DNA from: Poindextera sp041691315
Lineage (GTDB): Bacteria > Pseudomonadota > Alphaproteobacteria > Caulobacterales > Caulobacteraceae
Assembly (NCBI GenBank): GCA_041691315.1
Contig: JBEPUW010000011.1
Coordinates: 31,290-95,289 of the forward strand
DNA: 64,000 nt
Direction of reading: 5' to 3'
Part shown: piece after piece, positions 40,130-47,104 of the stretch
Position numbering within the stretch: position 1 is the first letter of the stretch
How the letters are laid out: each line of letters begins with the position of its first letter
Made by a program: the position numbers and the translations under genes
Notes under the pieces: generated by a model
What the model was told of the DNA's origin: nothing
The model's input: only the letters and a program-made list of their open reading frames with translations
The model's database searches: none

Positions 40130-41083
40130 ATGGAACTTCCCGAGTTCGCCATCGAAGCGCGCAGTCTGGTCAAGACCTATGCGAAGACCAAGACCACCCC
40201 GGCCAAGCTCGCTTTGAACGGCATCGACCTGCAGATACCGCGGGGCTCGATCTTCGGCCTGCTGGGCCCCAACGGCGCCGGCAAGTCGACCTTCATCAAC
40301 ATCCTGGCCGGGCTGGTCCGCAAGAGCGCCGGCACCGTGCAGATCTGGGGCCGCGACATCGACCAGCGGCCCAGAGACGCCCGCGCCTGCATCGGCGTGG
40401 TGGCCCAGGAGATCGCCGCCGACGTCTTCTTCACCCCGCGCGAATCGCTGGAGGTGCAGGCCGGCCTCTATGGGGTGCCTAAACGCGAGCGGCGCACCGA
40501 CGAACTGCTCGCCGCTGTTGGCCTCGGCGAACAGGCCGAGGCCTATGTGCGCCAGCTCTCCGGCGGCATGAAGCGGCGGCTGATGGTGGCCAAGGCCATG
40601 GTGCACAACCCGCCGGTGCTGATCCTGGACGAGCCTACCGCGGGGGTCGACGTGGAGCTGCGCCGCCAGCTCTGGGCCTATGTGGTCGGCCTGAACAAGC
40701 TGGGCGTCACCATCGTCCTCACCACCCACTATCTGCAGGAGGCCGAGGAGCTCTGCGACACCATCGCCATCATCAACCGCGGCGAAGTGGTGGCCTGCGA
40801 GCCGACCAGCCAGCTGCTCCGTCGCATCGACACCCGCACCGTGGTGATCACGCCGCAGGAGCCGCTGAGCCTCGTCCCCGACCTCGGCCGTTTCGAGGGC
40901 CGCATCCGCGCCGGCGGCGACCTGGCCATCACCTTCAAGAGCGGCGAGGCCGGCGTCGAACAGGTGCTGACCGCCGTGCGCGACGCCGGCGTGACCATCA
41001 AGGACCTGGCCACCGAGAACCCCGACCTGGAAGACGTCTTCATGGCCCTGACCTACGGCGCCCCGACGCCAGCGGCCGCCTGA
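40130..41083 (+). CDS. Orphan ABC transporter ATP-binding protein
   Basis: A 317-residue ATPase of the drug/nodulation-export type with Walker A GLLGPNGAGKSTFINILAGL, the Q-loop VVAQEIAADVFFTPRESLEV, the signature RQLSGGMKRRLMVAKAM, Walker B PVLILDEPTAGVDVE and the H-loop VLTTHYLQEAEEL. A C-terminal extension of about 90 residues follows. No permease gene is adjacent: upstream is the divergent zf-CHCC gene and downstream is tRNA-Arg. The partner may be encoded elsewhere. Confidence 0.9.
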   Translation: MELPEFAIEARSLVKTYAKTKTTPAKLALNGIDLQIPRGSIFGLLGPNGAGKSTFINILAGLVRKSAGTVQIWGRDIDQRPRDARACIGVVAQEIAADVFFTPRESLEVQAGLYGVPKRERRTDELLAAVGLGEQAEAYVRQLSGGMKRRLMVAKAMVHNPPVLILDEPTAGVDVELRRQLWAYVVGLNKLGVTIVLTTHYLQEAEELCDTIAIINRGEVVACEPTSQLLRRIDTRTVVITPQEPLSLVPDLGRFEGRIRAGGDLAITFKSGEAGVEQVLTAVRDAGVTIKDLATENPDLEDVFMALTYGAPTPAAA

Positions 41084-41149
41084 CACCGCCGTTTGCGCGC
41101 TCCCGCCCTTTCGGCTAGGTATCGCGCCCTTGGCGGCCTAGCCGCCTAA

Positions 41150-41226
41150 GCGCCCGTAGCTCAGCTGGATAGAGCGTTGCCCTCCGAAGGCAGAGGTCAC
41201 AGGTTCGAATCCTGTCGGGCGCGCCA
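41150..41226 (+). tRNA. tRNA-Arg (CCG anticodon)
   Basis: A 77-nt cloverleaf with acceptor stem GCGCCCG/CGGGCGC, D arm GCTCAGCTGGATAGAGC, anticodon arm TTGCCCTCCGAAGGCAG with CCG, T arm AGGTTCGAATCCT and encoded CCA. A GGCGGC-CTA-GCCGCC hairpin at 41132-41146 separates it from the ABC ATPase gene. No integrase is nearby. Confidence 0.96.
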
Positions 41227-41269
41227 CCTTTTCGGCACTCTCCCCTGACCTCCGCGACGACGTCGAACT

Positions 41270-42127
41270 TCACGCGGTTGCCGGGGCTCTCAACCTCGCC
41301 AGGCGGCTGATCGCCAGCAGCAGCAGCGTCAGGACCGCCGCGAACAGGCCACACTCGCCGAAGAAGCTGAGGTCAACGCCGGTCTCGAAGATCGGGCGCT
41401 GGGTGAAGGTTCCGGCGATCTGGGTCCACCAGAAGGCGAACAGGCCGATGTCCATGATCCAGTGGCCGAGCATGTTGAAGACCAGCGTGCCTGCGGCCCT
41501 GGCCATCACGCCGAGCAGGACGCCGGCGCCGAGCACGATCGGGGTCATGGCGAAGATCGACCAGTCCTTGTTCAGGTGGATCAGCATGAACATCAGCGAC
41601 GAGATGGCGATGGCGGTCGCCGCGCCGTGGCGCTTTTCGATCGGGCGCTGGATGTAGCCGCGAAAGCCCATCTCCTCGCAGACGCCGGCCGAGAGGGCCG
41701 AGACCACACAGGCCAGCCAGCGCAGCGGCAGCGTCGGGATGAAGGAGAGGTCGTAGCCCTTATGAAAGGCCGCCGCCGGGAAGGGGACGAAGCGGAAGAG
41801 CAGGATGATGGCCGCATGCACGGTGGCGGCGAAACAGACCGCCGCCAGCAGCCCCCACCCCCACTGGGTGCGGGTGAGCTTGCCGCCGCGGCCGAGATCG
41901 GTGCGCTGGGCCTTCCAGGCGCCCGGCGCGGCGCCGGTGAACCACCAGACATAGAGGCCAAGGAAGACCAGCTCGATCGCGGCCGCGAGCGGAGCGCCGA
42001 GCTTGTAGAGCAGCACCGGCCAGACGTTGGCGGCGACCATGCCGACCAGCAGGCCGCCGACGATGGCTCTGAGACTGATGGGCAGCCGGCTCATCAGGCC
42101 GCCCCCCTGTGTTTGTTGGGTGCTCAT
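41270..42127 (-). CDS. CPBP-family intramembrane metalloprotease
   Basis: A 285-residue membrane protein with about eight hydrophobic segments. The CPBP (Rce1-like) motifs are VCEEMGFRGYIQRPI (EExxxR), SSLMFMLIHLNKD (FxxxH) and the third-motif region LVFNMLGHWIMD (HxxxN/D type). It would cleave within the membrane; no prenylated target is known here. It may start at MSTQQTQGG or the second Met, MSRLPISLRA. It is convergent with tRNA-Arg. Confidence 0.88.
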   Translation of the reverse strand: MSTQQTQGGGLMSRLPISLRAIVGGLLVGMVAANVWPVLLYKLGAPLAAAIELVFLGLYVWWFTGAAPGAWKAQRTDLGRGGKLTRTQWGWGLLAAVCFAATVHAAIILLFRFVPFPAAAFHKGYDLSFIPTLPLRWLACVVSALSAGVCEEMGFRGYIQRPIEKRHGAATAIAISSLMFMLIHLNKDWSIFAMTPIVLGAGVLLGVMARAAGTLVFNMLGHWIMDIGLFAFWWTQIAGTFTQRPIFETGVDLSFFGECGLFAAVLTLLLLAISRLARLRAPATA

Positions 42128-42255
42128 GGAATATCTCCGTTGCGGAACTGGCGGCCGGAGGCTCCGGAAGCGGGCCGAAACTGGCTGGGCTGCGGAGAAA
42201 GGTGTTTGCGACAGGCTTGGAAAAAGCTTGGGATTTCCTTGAGGTGCGCGTGCGC

Positions 42256-43485
42256 TCAGCGCACCAGACGCGCCTTCTCCACTAGAGGCCGCCAGCGCGG
42301 ATCGTTGTTCAGCACATCGAACCAGGGCAGCACATCGAGGAAGAGCAGGTAGACGTCGTTCCGCGCGACGGCAACCTCCAGGGCGGCGAAGGCCAGGTCG
42401 GTCTGGCCGGCAAGGGTGCGCAGCACGGCGATGTCGGTCGGGCGGGCGGCGAACATCACCGACTGGGTCTCGAAGAAGTCGGCCACGGCGCGGCAGAGAC
42501 GGCTGAATCCCTCGGCGCGGTAGAGCTCGCGCAGGGCGGCGATCTCGGTCTCACCCACGCCCCAGAGCTTCAGGCCGTGCAGCAGCGCGTCGACGCCGAC
42601 CTCGCGCTCGCCCATCAGCACGTGCGCCCAGCCGCGCGCGTACCAGGCCTCGCTGGCCGCTGGCGTCAGCGCCGCCATCGCCTTGGCCTCGGCCACGGTT
42701 TGCGGATAGCGGCGGCCGGCCAGCAGGATCTGCAGCAGCAGGTTGCGGCCGGCCAGCGACAGCGGCTCAAGCTCGATGGCCTTGCGGCCCTCGCGCTCGG
42801 CCTCGACCAGCCGCCCGACCGATCCCAGCGCAACGGCGCGGTAGCGGTGCGGAGAGGCGGCCGCCGGGTCCAGGGCGATGGCGCGCAGCAAGGCGCGGTC
42901 GGCCGCGGCGAAATCCCGATCGGCGATCAGCGCCGCATAGCCGAACGCCGTCCAGCCGCGCGCCAGCTGGTCGTCCAGACCGACCGCGGCGGCGGCGGCG
43001 GCCTGGGCCGAGCGCAACAGGCCGGGGCTGGCGTCCTGGGCCATCAGGTGCTGGGCGAACAGCGTCTCCGCCAGCCCGGCCTGAGCCTCCGCCAGGCTGG
43101 GGTCGGCGCCGATGGCCGCTTCGAAATAGAGCCTGGCCTGGGGCAGGGCCATGGGCGCGCCGGTGCGCAGCATGGCCAGGCCGTGGGCGACCAGCCGCAT
43201 CGCCTCGGAGTCTTCCCGCGGTGGTGCGGCCTTGGAGACGGTCGCTTCCGGGTCCGCCGGCGGCGTCGCCAGCCGATAGCCGCGCTTGGGCACGGTCTCG
43301 ATGTAACGATGAGCGGGCGTCGCGCCGAGGGCCGAGCGCAGCCGGCTGATCGCCGCCGCCAGCGTGTCGTCGCCGACCACCCGGCCGCTCCAGACCTGGG
43401 CGATGATCTCGTCCTTGGCCAGCACCCGGCCGTCGGAGGTGGCGAACAGAACTAGCAGGTCCATCAACTGCGGCTCGATGTGCAC
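42256..43485 (-). CDS. CadC-like winged-helix regulator with TPR C-terminus (start codon unclear)
   Basis: From the GTG at 43485 the protein has 409 residues: MHIEPQLMDLLVLFATSDGR and YIETVPKRGYRLATPP belong to an OmpR/CadC winged helix (to about residue 75), followed by a linker and TPR-like helical repeats to the end, with no membrane helix. The first winged-helix strands are encoded upstream in the same frame (SFQFGDWRVEPSRGLLSDSG). The only in-frame stop is at 43612-43614, and no ATG, GTG or TTG lies between it and 43485. An ATT at 43570-43572, nine bases after AAGGGG, is the best candidate for the true start. Confidence 0.8.
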   Translation of the reverse strand: MHIEPQLMDLLVLFATSDGRVLAKDEIIAQVWSGRVVGDDTLAAAISRLRSALGATPAHRYIETVPKRGYRLATPPADPEATVSKAAPPREDSEAMRLVAHGLAMLRTGAPMALPQARLYFEAAIGADPSLAEAQAGLAETLFAQHLMAQDASPGLLRSAQAAAAAAVGLDDQLARGWTAFGYAALIADRDFAAADRALLRAIALDPAAASPHRYRAVALGSVGRLVEAEREGRKAIELEPLSLAGRNLLLQILLAGRRYPQTVAEAKAMAALTPAASEAWYARGWAHVLMGEREVGVDALLHGLKLWGVGETEIAALRELYRAEGFSRLCRAVADFFETQSVMFAARPTDIAVLRTLAGQTDLAFAALEVAVARNDVYLLFLDVLPWFDVLNNDPRWRPLVEKARLVR

Positions 43486-43712
43486 GTCGCGCCCGCCTGA
43501 GTCGCTCAGCAGGCCGCGCGACGGCTCGACCCGCCAGTCGCCGAACTGGAATGACCGCTGGCTGCCCGGAATGACTGCGCGCCCCTTTTCAGCCGGCCGA
43601 CAGCCCGGCCCTCAACCTCATAAGGCTTTCCCCGCCCAGCCGATAGAAGGACACGGCATAGGCTTTTCAAAACCGCCGATCCGATTTGGAATCCGCCGCG
43701 TTTCAGGGCCTT

Positions 43713-44276
43713 ATGTCGGTTCGGGATGATCTGGGGGACGCAAAGACCATGGCCACGGCGCACAACCTGACGGACGAGATCGAAGACACCGAAGAGCGGC
43801 TGCTGTCCGAACTGCGGAATCTGCGCAAAGGGCTGCGCAAGGGTGGCAAGGCCGAGAAGGCCGCCGAACAGCTCACCTTTGGCCAGAAGGTCGCCGACAG
43901 GGTCGCCGCGACCATGGGATCGTGGCCCTTCATCATCGTTCAGTCGGGAATCCTGTTCGTCTGGATCGTGCTGAACGTCACCGCCTTCATCAATAAATGG
44001 GACCCCTATCCCTTCATCCTGCTCAACCTGGCGCTCTCCTTTCAGGCGGCCTACGCGGCGCCGTTCATCATGATGAGCCAGAACCGCCAGCAGGACATCG
44101 ACCGCAAGGAGGCGGAGAACGACCACCAGATCAACGTCAAGGCGGAGCTGGAGATCGAGCTTCTGCATGAAAAGGTCGACGCGCTGCGGCAGAAGGAAGT
44201 CCTGATGCTGACCCAGGCGATCGCCGACCTGACCGATCTGCTCAAGAAAAGCCAAGGCGCCGCGCCCAAGGCTTGA
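43713..44276 (+). CDS. DUF1003 membrane protein
   Basis: About 187 residues (175 if the better-spaced ATG at 43749 behind GGGGGAC is used). The DUF1003 core has two membrane helices: SWPFIIVQSGILFVWIVLNV and PYPFILLNLALSFQAAYAAP, followed by the family FIMMSQNRQQDIDRKEAEND. The C-terminus is a long helix, ELEIELLHEKVDALRQKEVL. Function is unknown. Its stop overlaps the TTG of dgoK. Confidence 0.9.
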   Translation: MSVRDDLGDAKTMATAHNLTDEIEDTEERLLSELRNLRKGLRKGGKAEKAAEQLTFGQKVADRVAATMGSWPFIIVQSGILFVWIVLNVTAFINKWDPYPFILLNLALSFQAAYAAPFIMMSQNRQQDIDRKEAENDHQINVKAELEIELLHEKVDALRQKEVLMLTQAIADLTDLLKKSQGAAPKA

Positions 44277-45214
44277 GGCCGAAGCGGGCGTATCCGCCGG
44301 TGGGCGCCTTCCTCGCCTGCGACTGGGGCGGCACCAATCTGCGCGCCTGGGTGGTCGGCGAGGCGGGCGAGGTGCGGGATCGGCGCGACTTCCCCTTCGG
44401 CATTTCGCGCCTGAAGCCGGGCGAGGCCCCCGAGCGGTTCGACATCGATGTGCGCCCGGCCCTGGCCGCCCAGGACCTGCCGGCCATCCTGTGCGGCATG
44501 ATCGGCTCCAACCTCGGCTGGCGCGCCGTCCCCTACCTCGACTGTCCAGTCGATCTGACCGCGCTTGGCCAGAGCCTTTGCCGCGTGCGCGACGGCGACG
44601 CGCCGGTCTGGATCGTACCTGGGTTGCGCGGCCCAGGGCCCACGGTCGCGCCAGACTTCATGCGCGGCGAGGAGACCCAGATCGCCGGCTGGCTGGGAAC
44701 GCAGACGCAGCGCGGACGCCAAGCGCTCTGCCTGCCCGGCACCCACGCCAAGTGGGTGCTGCTGGACGACGCAAGCCTGACCCGCGTCACCACCTTCATG
44801 ACCGGTGAACTCTACGCCGTCCTGTCGCGCCACAGCGTGCTGCGCACCGAGGCCGCGGTCGACGACGAGGCCGCCTTCGATGCCGGCTTGGCCGCGGCCG
44901 GTGACGGCGGCGGCCTGGCCGCGCGGCTGTTCAGCACCCGCGCGCGGGTGGTGGCCGCGGTCCGGGCGGCGACACCCGAGAGCAGCGCCTCCTATCTGTC
45001 GGGCCTGTTGATCGGGGCCGAGGTCGCCGCCGCGCCGGCCCTGGCCGGCCTGGAACCGGATGAGCCGGTGGTTTTGCTCGGCGATCCGGGACTTTGCCGC
45101 TGGTACGCCCGGGCCTTGTCGCGGACTGGGCGCGCCTTCGAAAGCGTCGACGGCGACCGCGCCGTGCTGGCCGGCCTGACCACCCTCTTTCGCGCCGGCC
45201 CTGGGGTTGAATAG
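44273..45214 (+). CDS. dgoK: 2-dehydro-3-deoxygalactonokinase
   Basis: A 313-residue sugar-acid kinase phosphorylating 2-keto-3-deoxygalactonate in the De Ley-Doudoroff pathway. The N-terminal phosphate loop is FLACDWGGTNLRAWVV. Other family parts are CGMIGSNLGWRAVPYLDCP, DFMRGEETQIAGWLG and LCLPGTHAKWVLLDD. A TTG start overlapping the DUF1003 stop is used. The expected partner dgoA (aldolase) is not in the window, so the gene stands alone here. Confidence 0.9.
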   Translation: MRPKRAYPPVGAFLACDWGGTNLRAWVVGEAGEVRDRRDFPFGISRLKPGEAPERFDIDVRPALAAQDLPAILCGMIGSNLGWRAVPYLDCPVDLTALGQSLCRVRDGDAPVWIVPGLRGPGPTVAPDFMRGEETQIAGWLGTQTQRGRQALCLPGTHAKWVLLDDASLTRVTTFMTGELYAVLSRHSVLRTEAAVDDEAAFDAGLAAAGDGGGLAARLFSTRARVVAAVRAATPESSASYLSGLLIGAEVAAAPALAGLEPDEPVVLLGDPGLCRWYARALSRTGRAFESVDGDRAVLAGLTTLFRAGPGVE

Positions 45215-45269
45215 GGTTGAGGCTGATCTAGAGTCGCCATCCAGCGATGGCGGGGCAACGGGGGTTTCG

Positions 45270-45443
45270 ATGAAGATTGGCGTGGTTCTGGCGGCGCTCG
45301 CCGCCCTGGCGCTCTGCGGATGCAACGCCGAGTGCGGCGGCGCGGCGACCAATGGCGCGGCCGCCGGCGCGTGCGGTCTGCACACGACGTTTTTCGCCGC
45401 GAAAACGGCGAACCAACCGGCCGCTGCGTTCAGGAAATCTTAA
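45270..45443 (+). CDS. Very small putative lipoprotein
   Basis: 57 residues: MKIGVVLAALAALALCGCNA is a signal with an ALCGC-type lipobox, followed by a short Ala/Gly-rich mature part with two cysteines (ECGG and ACGLHTTFF). This resembles entericidin-like small lipoproteins, but the match is not firm. The next 306 bp contain no further gene and hold the flagellin control region. Confidence 0.5.
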   Translation: MKIGVVLAALAALALCGCNAECGGAATNGAAAGACGLHTTFFAAKTANQPAAAFRKS

Positions 45444-45521
45444 CCAAATCAACCGGCCTAAACCGGCCTTTCGTTTACCTTGTTGCCGAAGGCCCGTTGC
45501 CGGGCCTGATCGGGGCTGGAC

Positions 45522-45538
45522 CGGCAGAACTTGCCGGG
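45522..45538. promoter_or_regulatory. Candidate FlbD/ftr enhancer element
   Basis: CCGGCA-GAACT-TGCCGG is a perfect 6-bp inverted repeat with a 5-nt spacer, about 150 bp ahead of the predicted flagellin transcription start. Caulobacter sigma-54 flagellar promoters carry upstream palindromes with CCGGCA/TGCCGG-like halves (ftr elements) bound by FlbD. I recall the consensus only roughly. A second hairpin, AGGCCCG-TTGC-CGGGCCT, lies at 45491-45508. Confidence 0.5.
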
Positions 45539-45663
45539 TTGGCTAGGCAGATTTCGCCGCGAGGCCTTCGGCGCGCCTGAAATTGCCCAGTCGCCGCCGC
45601 GACAATGGCTCCATAGCGCCCGTATTCCGGCCGTCTGAACCACCCCGCTGAGCGTCGGCCCGG

Positions 45664-45678
45664 TGGCGCGGCGCTTGC
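45664..45678 (+). promoter_or_regulatory. Sigma-54 promoter of the flagellin gene
   Basis: TGGC-GCGGCGC-TTGC has the -24 GG and -12 GC at the exact 10-base spacing needed for RpoN, and matches TGGCACG-N4-TTGC except in the ACG. Transcription would start near 45690, leaving a 60-nt leader to the ATG at 45750. RpoN itself is encoded in this window. Confidence 0.7.
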
Positions 45679-45749
45679 GTGCGCTACAGGTCGGGCAAAA
45701 CGCCCTCGGCCGTCAAAATGACGCCGGACACCTGAAAAAGGACCTTGTT

Positions 45750-46577
45750 ATGTCGCTAAGCGTTAACACCAATCCGGGCGCCTTGATCGCCCTGCAGAAC
45801 CTGACCGCCACGGCCGCGGCTCTGGCTAAGACCCAAAACCAAGTCTCCACCGGCCTTGCGGTTTCGGCCCCGCAGGACAACGGCGCGATCTGGGCCATCG
45901 CCCAGAACGAACGTGGCACCTCCGGTTCGCTGGACGCGGTCACCCAGTCGCTGCAACGGGGCCAGTCGACCATTCAGGTCGCCACCTCGGCCGGCACCAG
46001 CGTCTCCAACCTGCTCAACCAGCTGAAGACCCTGGCCCTGACGGCGTCGGACACCTCGCTCGACGCCACCAGCCTGGCGGCCACCAACACCCAGTTCAAG
46101 TCGGTGCTCGGCCAGATCACCCAGATCGTGTCCAACTCCGATTTCAACGGCGTGAACATGATCAAGTCGGGCGGCACGACCATCAAGGCGCTGGCCACGG
46201 CCTCCGGCGGGATCATCACGGTCGCGTCGCAGGACCTGTCGCTCGGCGGCGCCAACCTTGGCGCGGTCTCGGCGGCGGCCTCGATCGGCTCGGTCGCTCA
46301 GGCCACCGCCATGGTGACCGCGGTCACCTCGGCGATCACCAAGACCAACAGCGCGCTGGGCCAACTCGGCACCGGGGCCACGGCCCTGCAGAACCAACTG
46401 ACCTTCGTTCAGAACCTGCAGGACACCCTGGACACCGGCATCGGCAACCTGGTCAACGCCAACCTCGGCAAGGAAAGCGCTCAGCTGACCGCTCTGCAGA
46501 CCAAGCAACAGCTTGGCATCCAGGCGCTGTCGATCGCCAACCAGTCGAGCTCGGTGCTCCTGAGCCTGTTCCGGTAG
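45750..46577 (+). CDS. Flagellin
   Basis: A 275-residue short Caulobacter-type flagellin, the filament subunit exported by the flagellar type III system. The conserved N-terminal coiled coil MSLSVNTNPGALIALQNLTA, ...LAKTQNQVSTGLAVSAPQDN and IWAIAQNERG, and the C-terminal QLTALQTKQQLGIQALSIAN ending SSSVLLSLFR, are the D0/D1 parts. The variable middle is short and rich in Thr, Ser and Gly (IKALATASGGIITVASQDLS). An AAAAAGGA site precedes the ATG. It is controlled by the sigma-54 promoter at 45664 and ends at a strong hairpin. It probably belongs to the fljK/fljM/fljJ group, but which member is not clear. Confidence 0.95.
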   Translation: MSLSVNTNPGALIALQNLTATAAALAKTQNQVSTGLAVSAPQDNGAIWAIAQNERGTSGSLDAVTQSLQRGQSTIQVATSAGTSVSNLLNQLKTLALTASDTSLDATSLAATNTQFKSVLGQITQIVSNSDFNGVNMIKSGGTTIKALATASGGIITVASQDLSLGGANLGAVSAAASIGSVAQATAMVTAVTSAITKTNSALGQLGTGATALQNQLTFVQNLQDTLDTGIGNLVNANLGKESAQLTALQTKQQLGIQALSIANQSSSVLLSLFR

Positions 46578-46590
46578 ATCTGACGCGTGA

Positions 46591-46622
46591 GGCGGCGGGC
46601 CAGATCCGGCCCGCCGCCTTTC
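46591..46622 (+). terminator. Strong hairpin terminator after flagellin
   Basis: GGCGGCGGGCC-AGATCC-GGCCCGCCGCC is a perfect 11-bp stem followed by TTTCC. It lies 14 bp after the flagellin stop and 17 bp before flaG. It probably stops or attenuates transcription and stabilises the flagellin mRNA 3' end. Partial readthrough would allow a low level of flaG. Confidence 0.75.
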
Positions 46623-46638
46623 CGCGCTGGGACCTGAC

Positions 46639-46929
46639 ATGACCCAGATCACCAATGCCGCCGCCGACCCGAGCCTCGGAGCCGCGCCGATCGGCGTTCC
46701 CGATGCCGCGCCGCACCCGGCGAGCACCCCTGCCGCGCCCGCCGCCGGCCCCGATCCAGCCGATCTGCGGCTGGTCATCGAGGACGATCAGGCGGCCGGC
46801 TGCTTCGTCTATAAGACGGTCGACTGGCGCACGGGCGCGGTGGTGCAACAGCTTCCGCGCGAGCAGCTTCTAAAGCTGCGCGAGGCGGACGCCTATCTGG
46901 CCGGCGACGTGATCAAGACCCGGGCCTAG
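46639..46929 (+). CDS. flaG: FlaG-like flagellar protein
   Basis: 96 residues. The first 40 are Ala/Pro-rich and low in complexity; the C-terminal FlaG domain reads DLRLVIEDDQAAGCFVYKTV, then DWRTGAVVQQLPREQLLKLR. FlaG proteins influence filament length and are commonly next to flagellin genes. It shares the flagellin strand beyond a strong hairpin. Confidence 0.85.
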   Translation: MTQITNAAADPSLGAAPIGVPDAAPHPASTPAAPAAGPDPADLRLVIEDDQAAGCFVYKTVDWRTGAVVQQLPREQLLKLREADAYLAGDVIKTRA

Positions 46930-46964
46930 ACCAAAGGCCGTCTCGGGGCCGCGACCTAACCTTC

Positions 46965-47094
46965 CCGTCATGGCCCGGTTTATCCGGGCCACCAATGAAC
47001 ACGTGAGAATGTGACTTCGCACTGGCGGCCGTCACCGGGGATGAGCGGCCAACGCAGGTGTTCATGGGTCGCCCGAACAAGTCGGGCGATGACG
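46965..47094. repeat. Dispersed mosaic intergenic repeat, copy 4
   Basis: Opens with CCGTCATGGCCCGGTTTATC, then CGGGCCACCAATGAACACG, has a unique 55-bp middle, and closes with GTGTTCATGGGTCGCCCGAA and CAAGTCGGGCGATGACG. The opening is close to copy 2; the close is close to copies 1, 2 and 5. It lies between flaG and the TPR-sulfotransferase end. Confidence 0.85.
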
Positions 47095-47104
47095 AATAAG
47101 AAGA

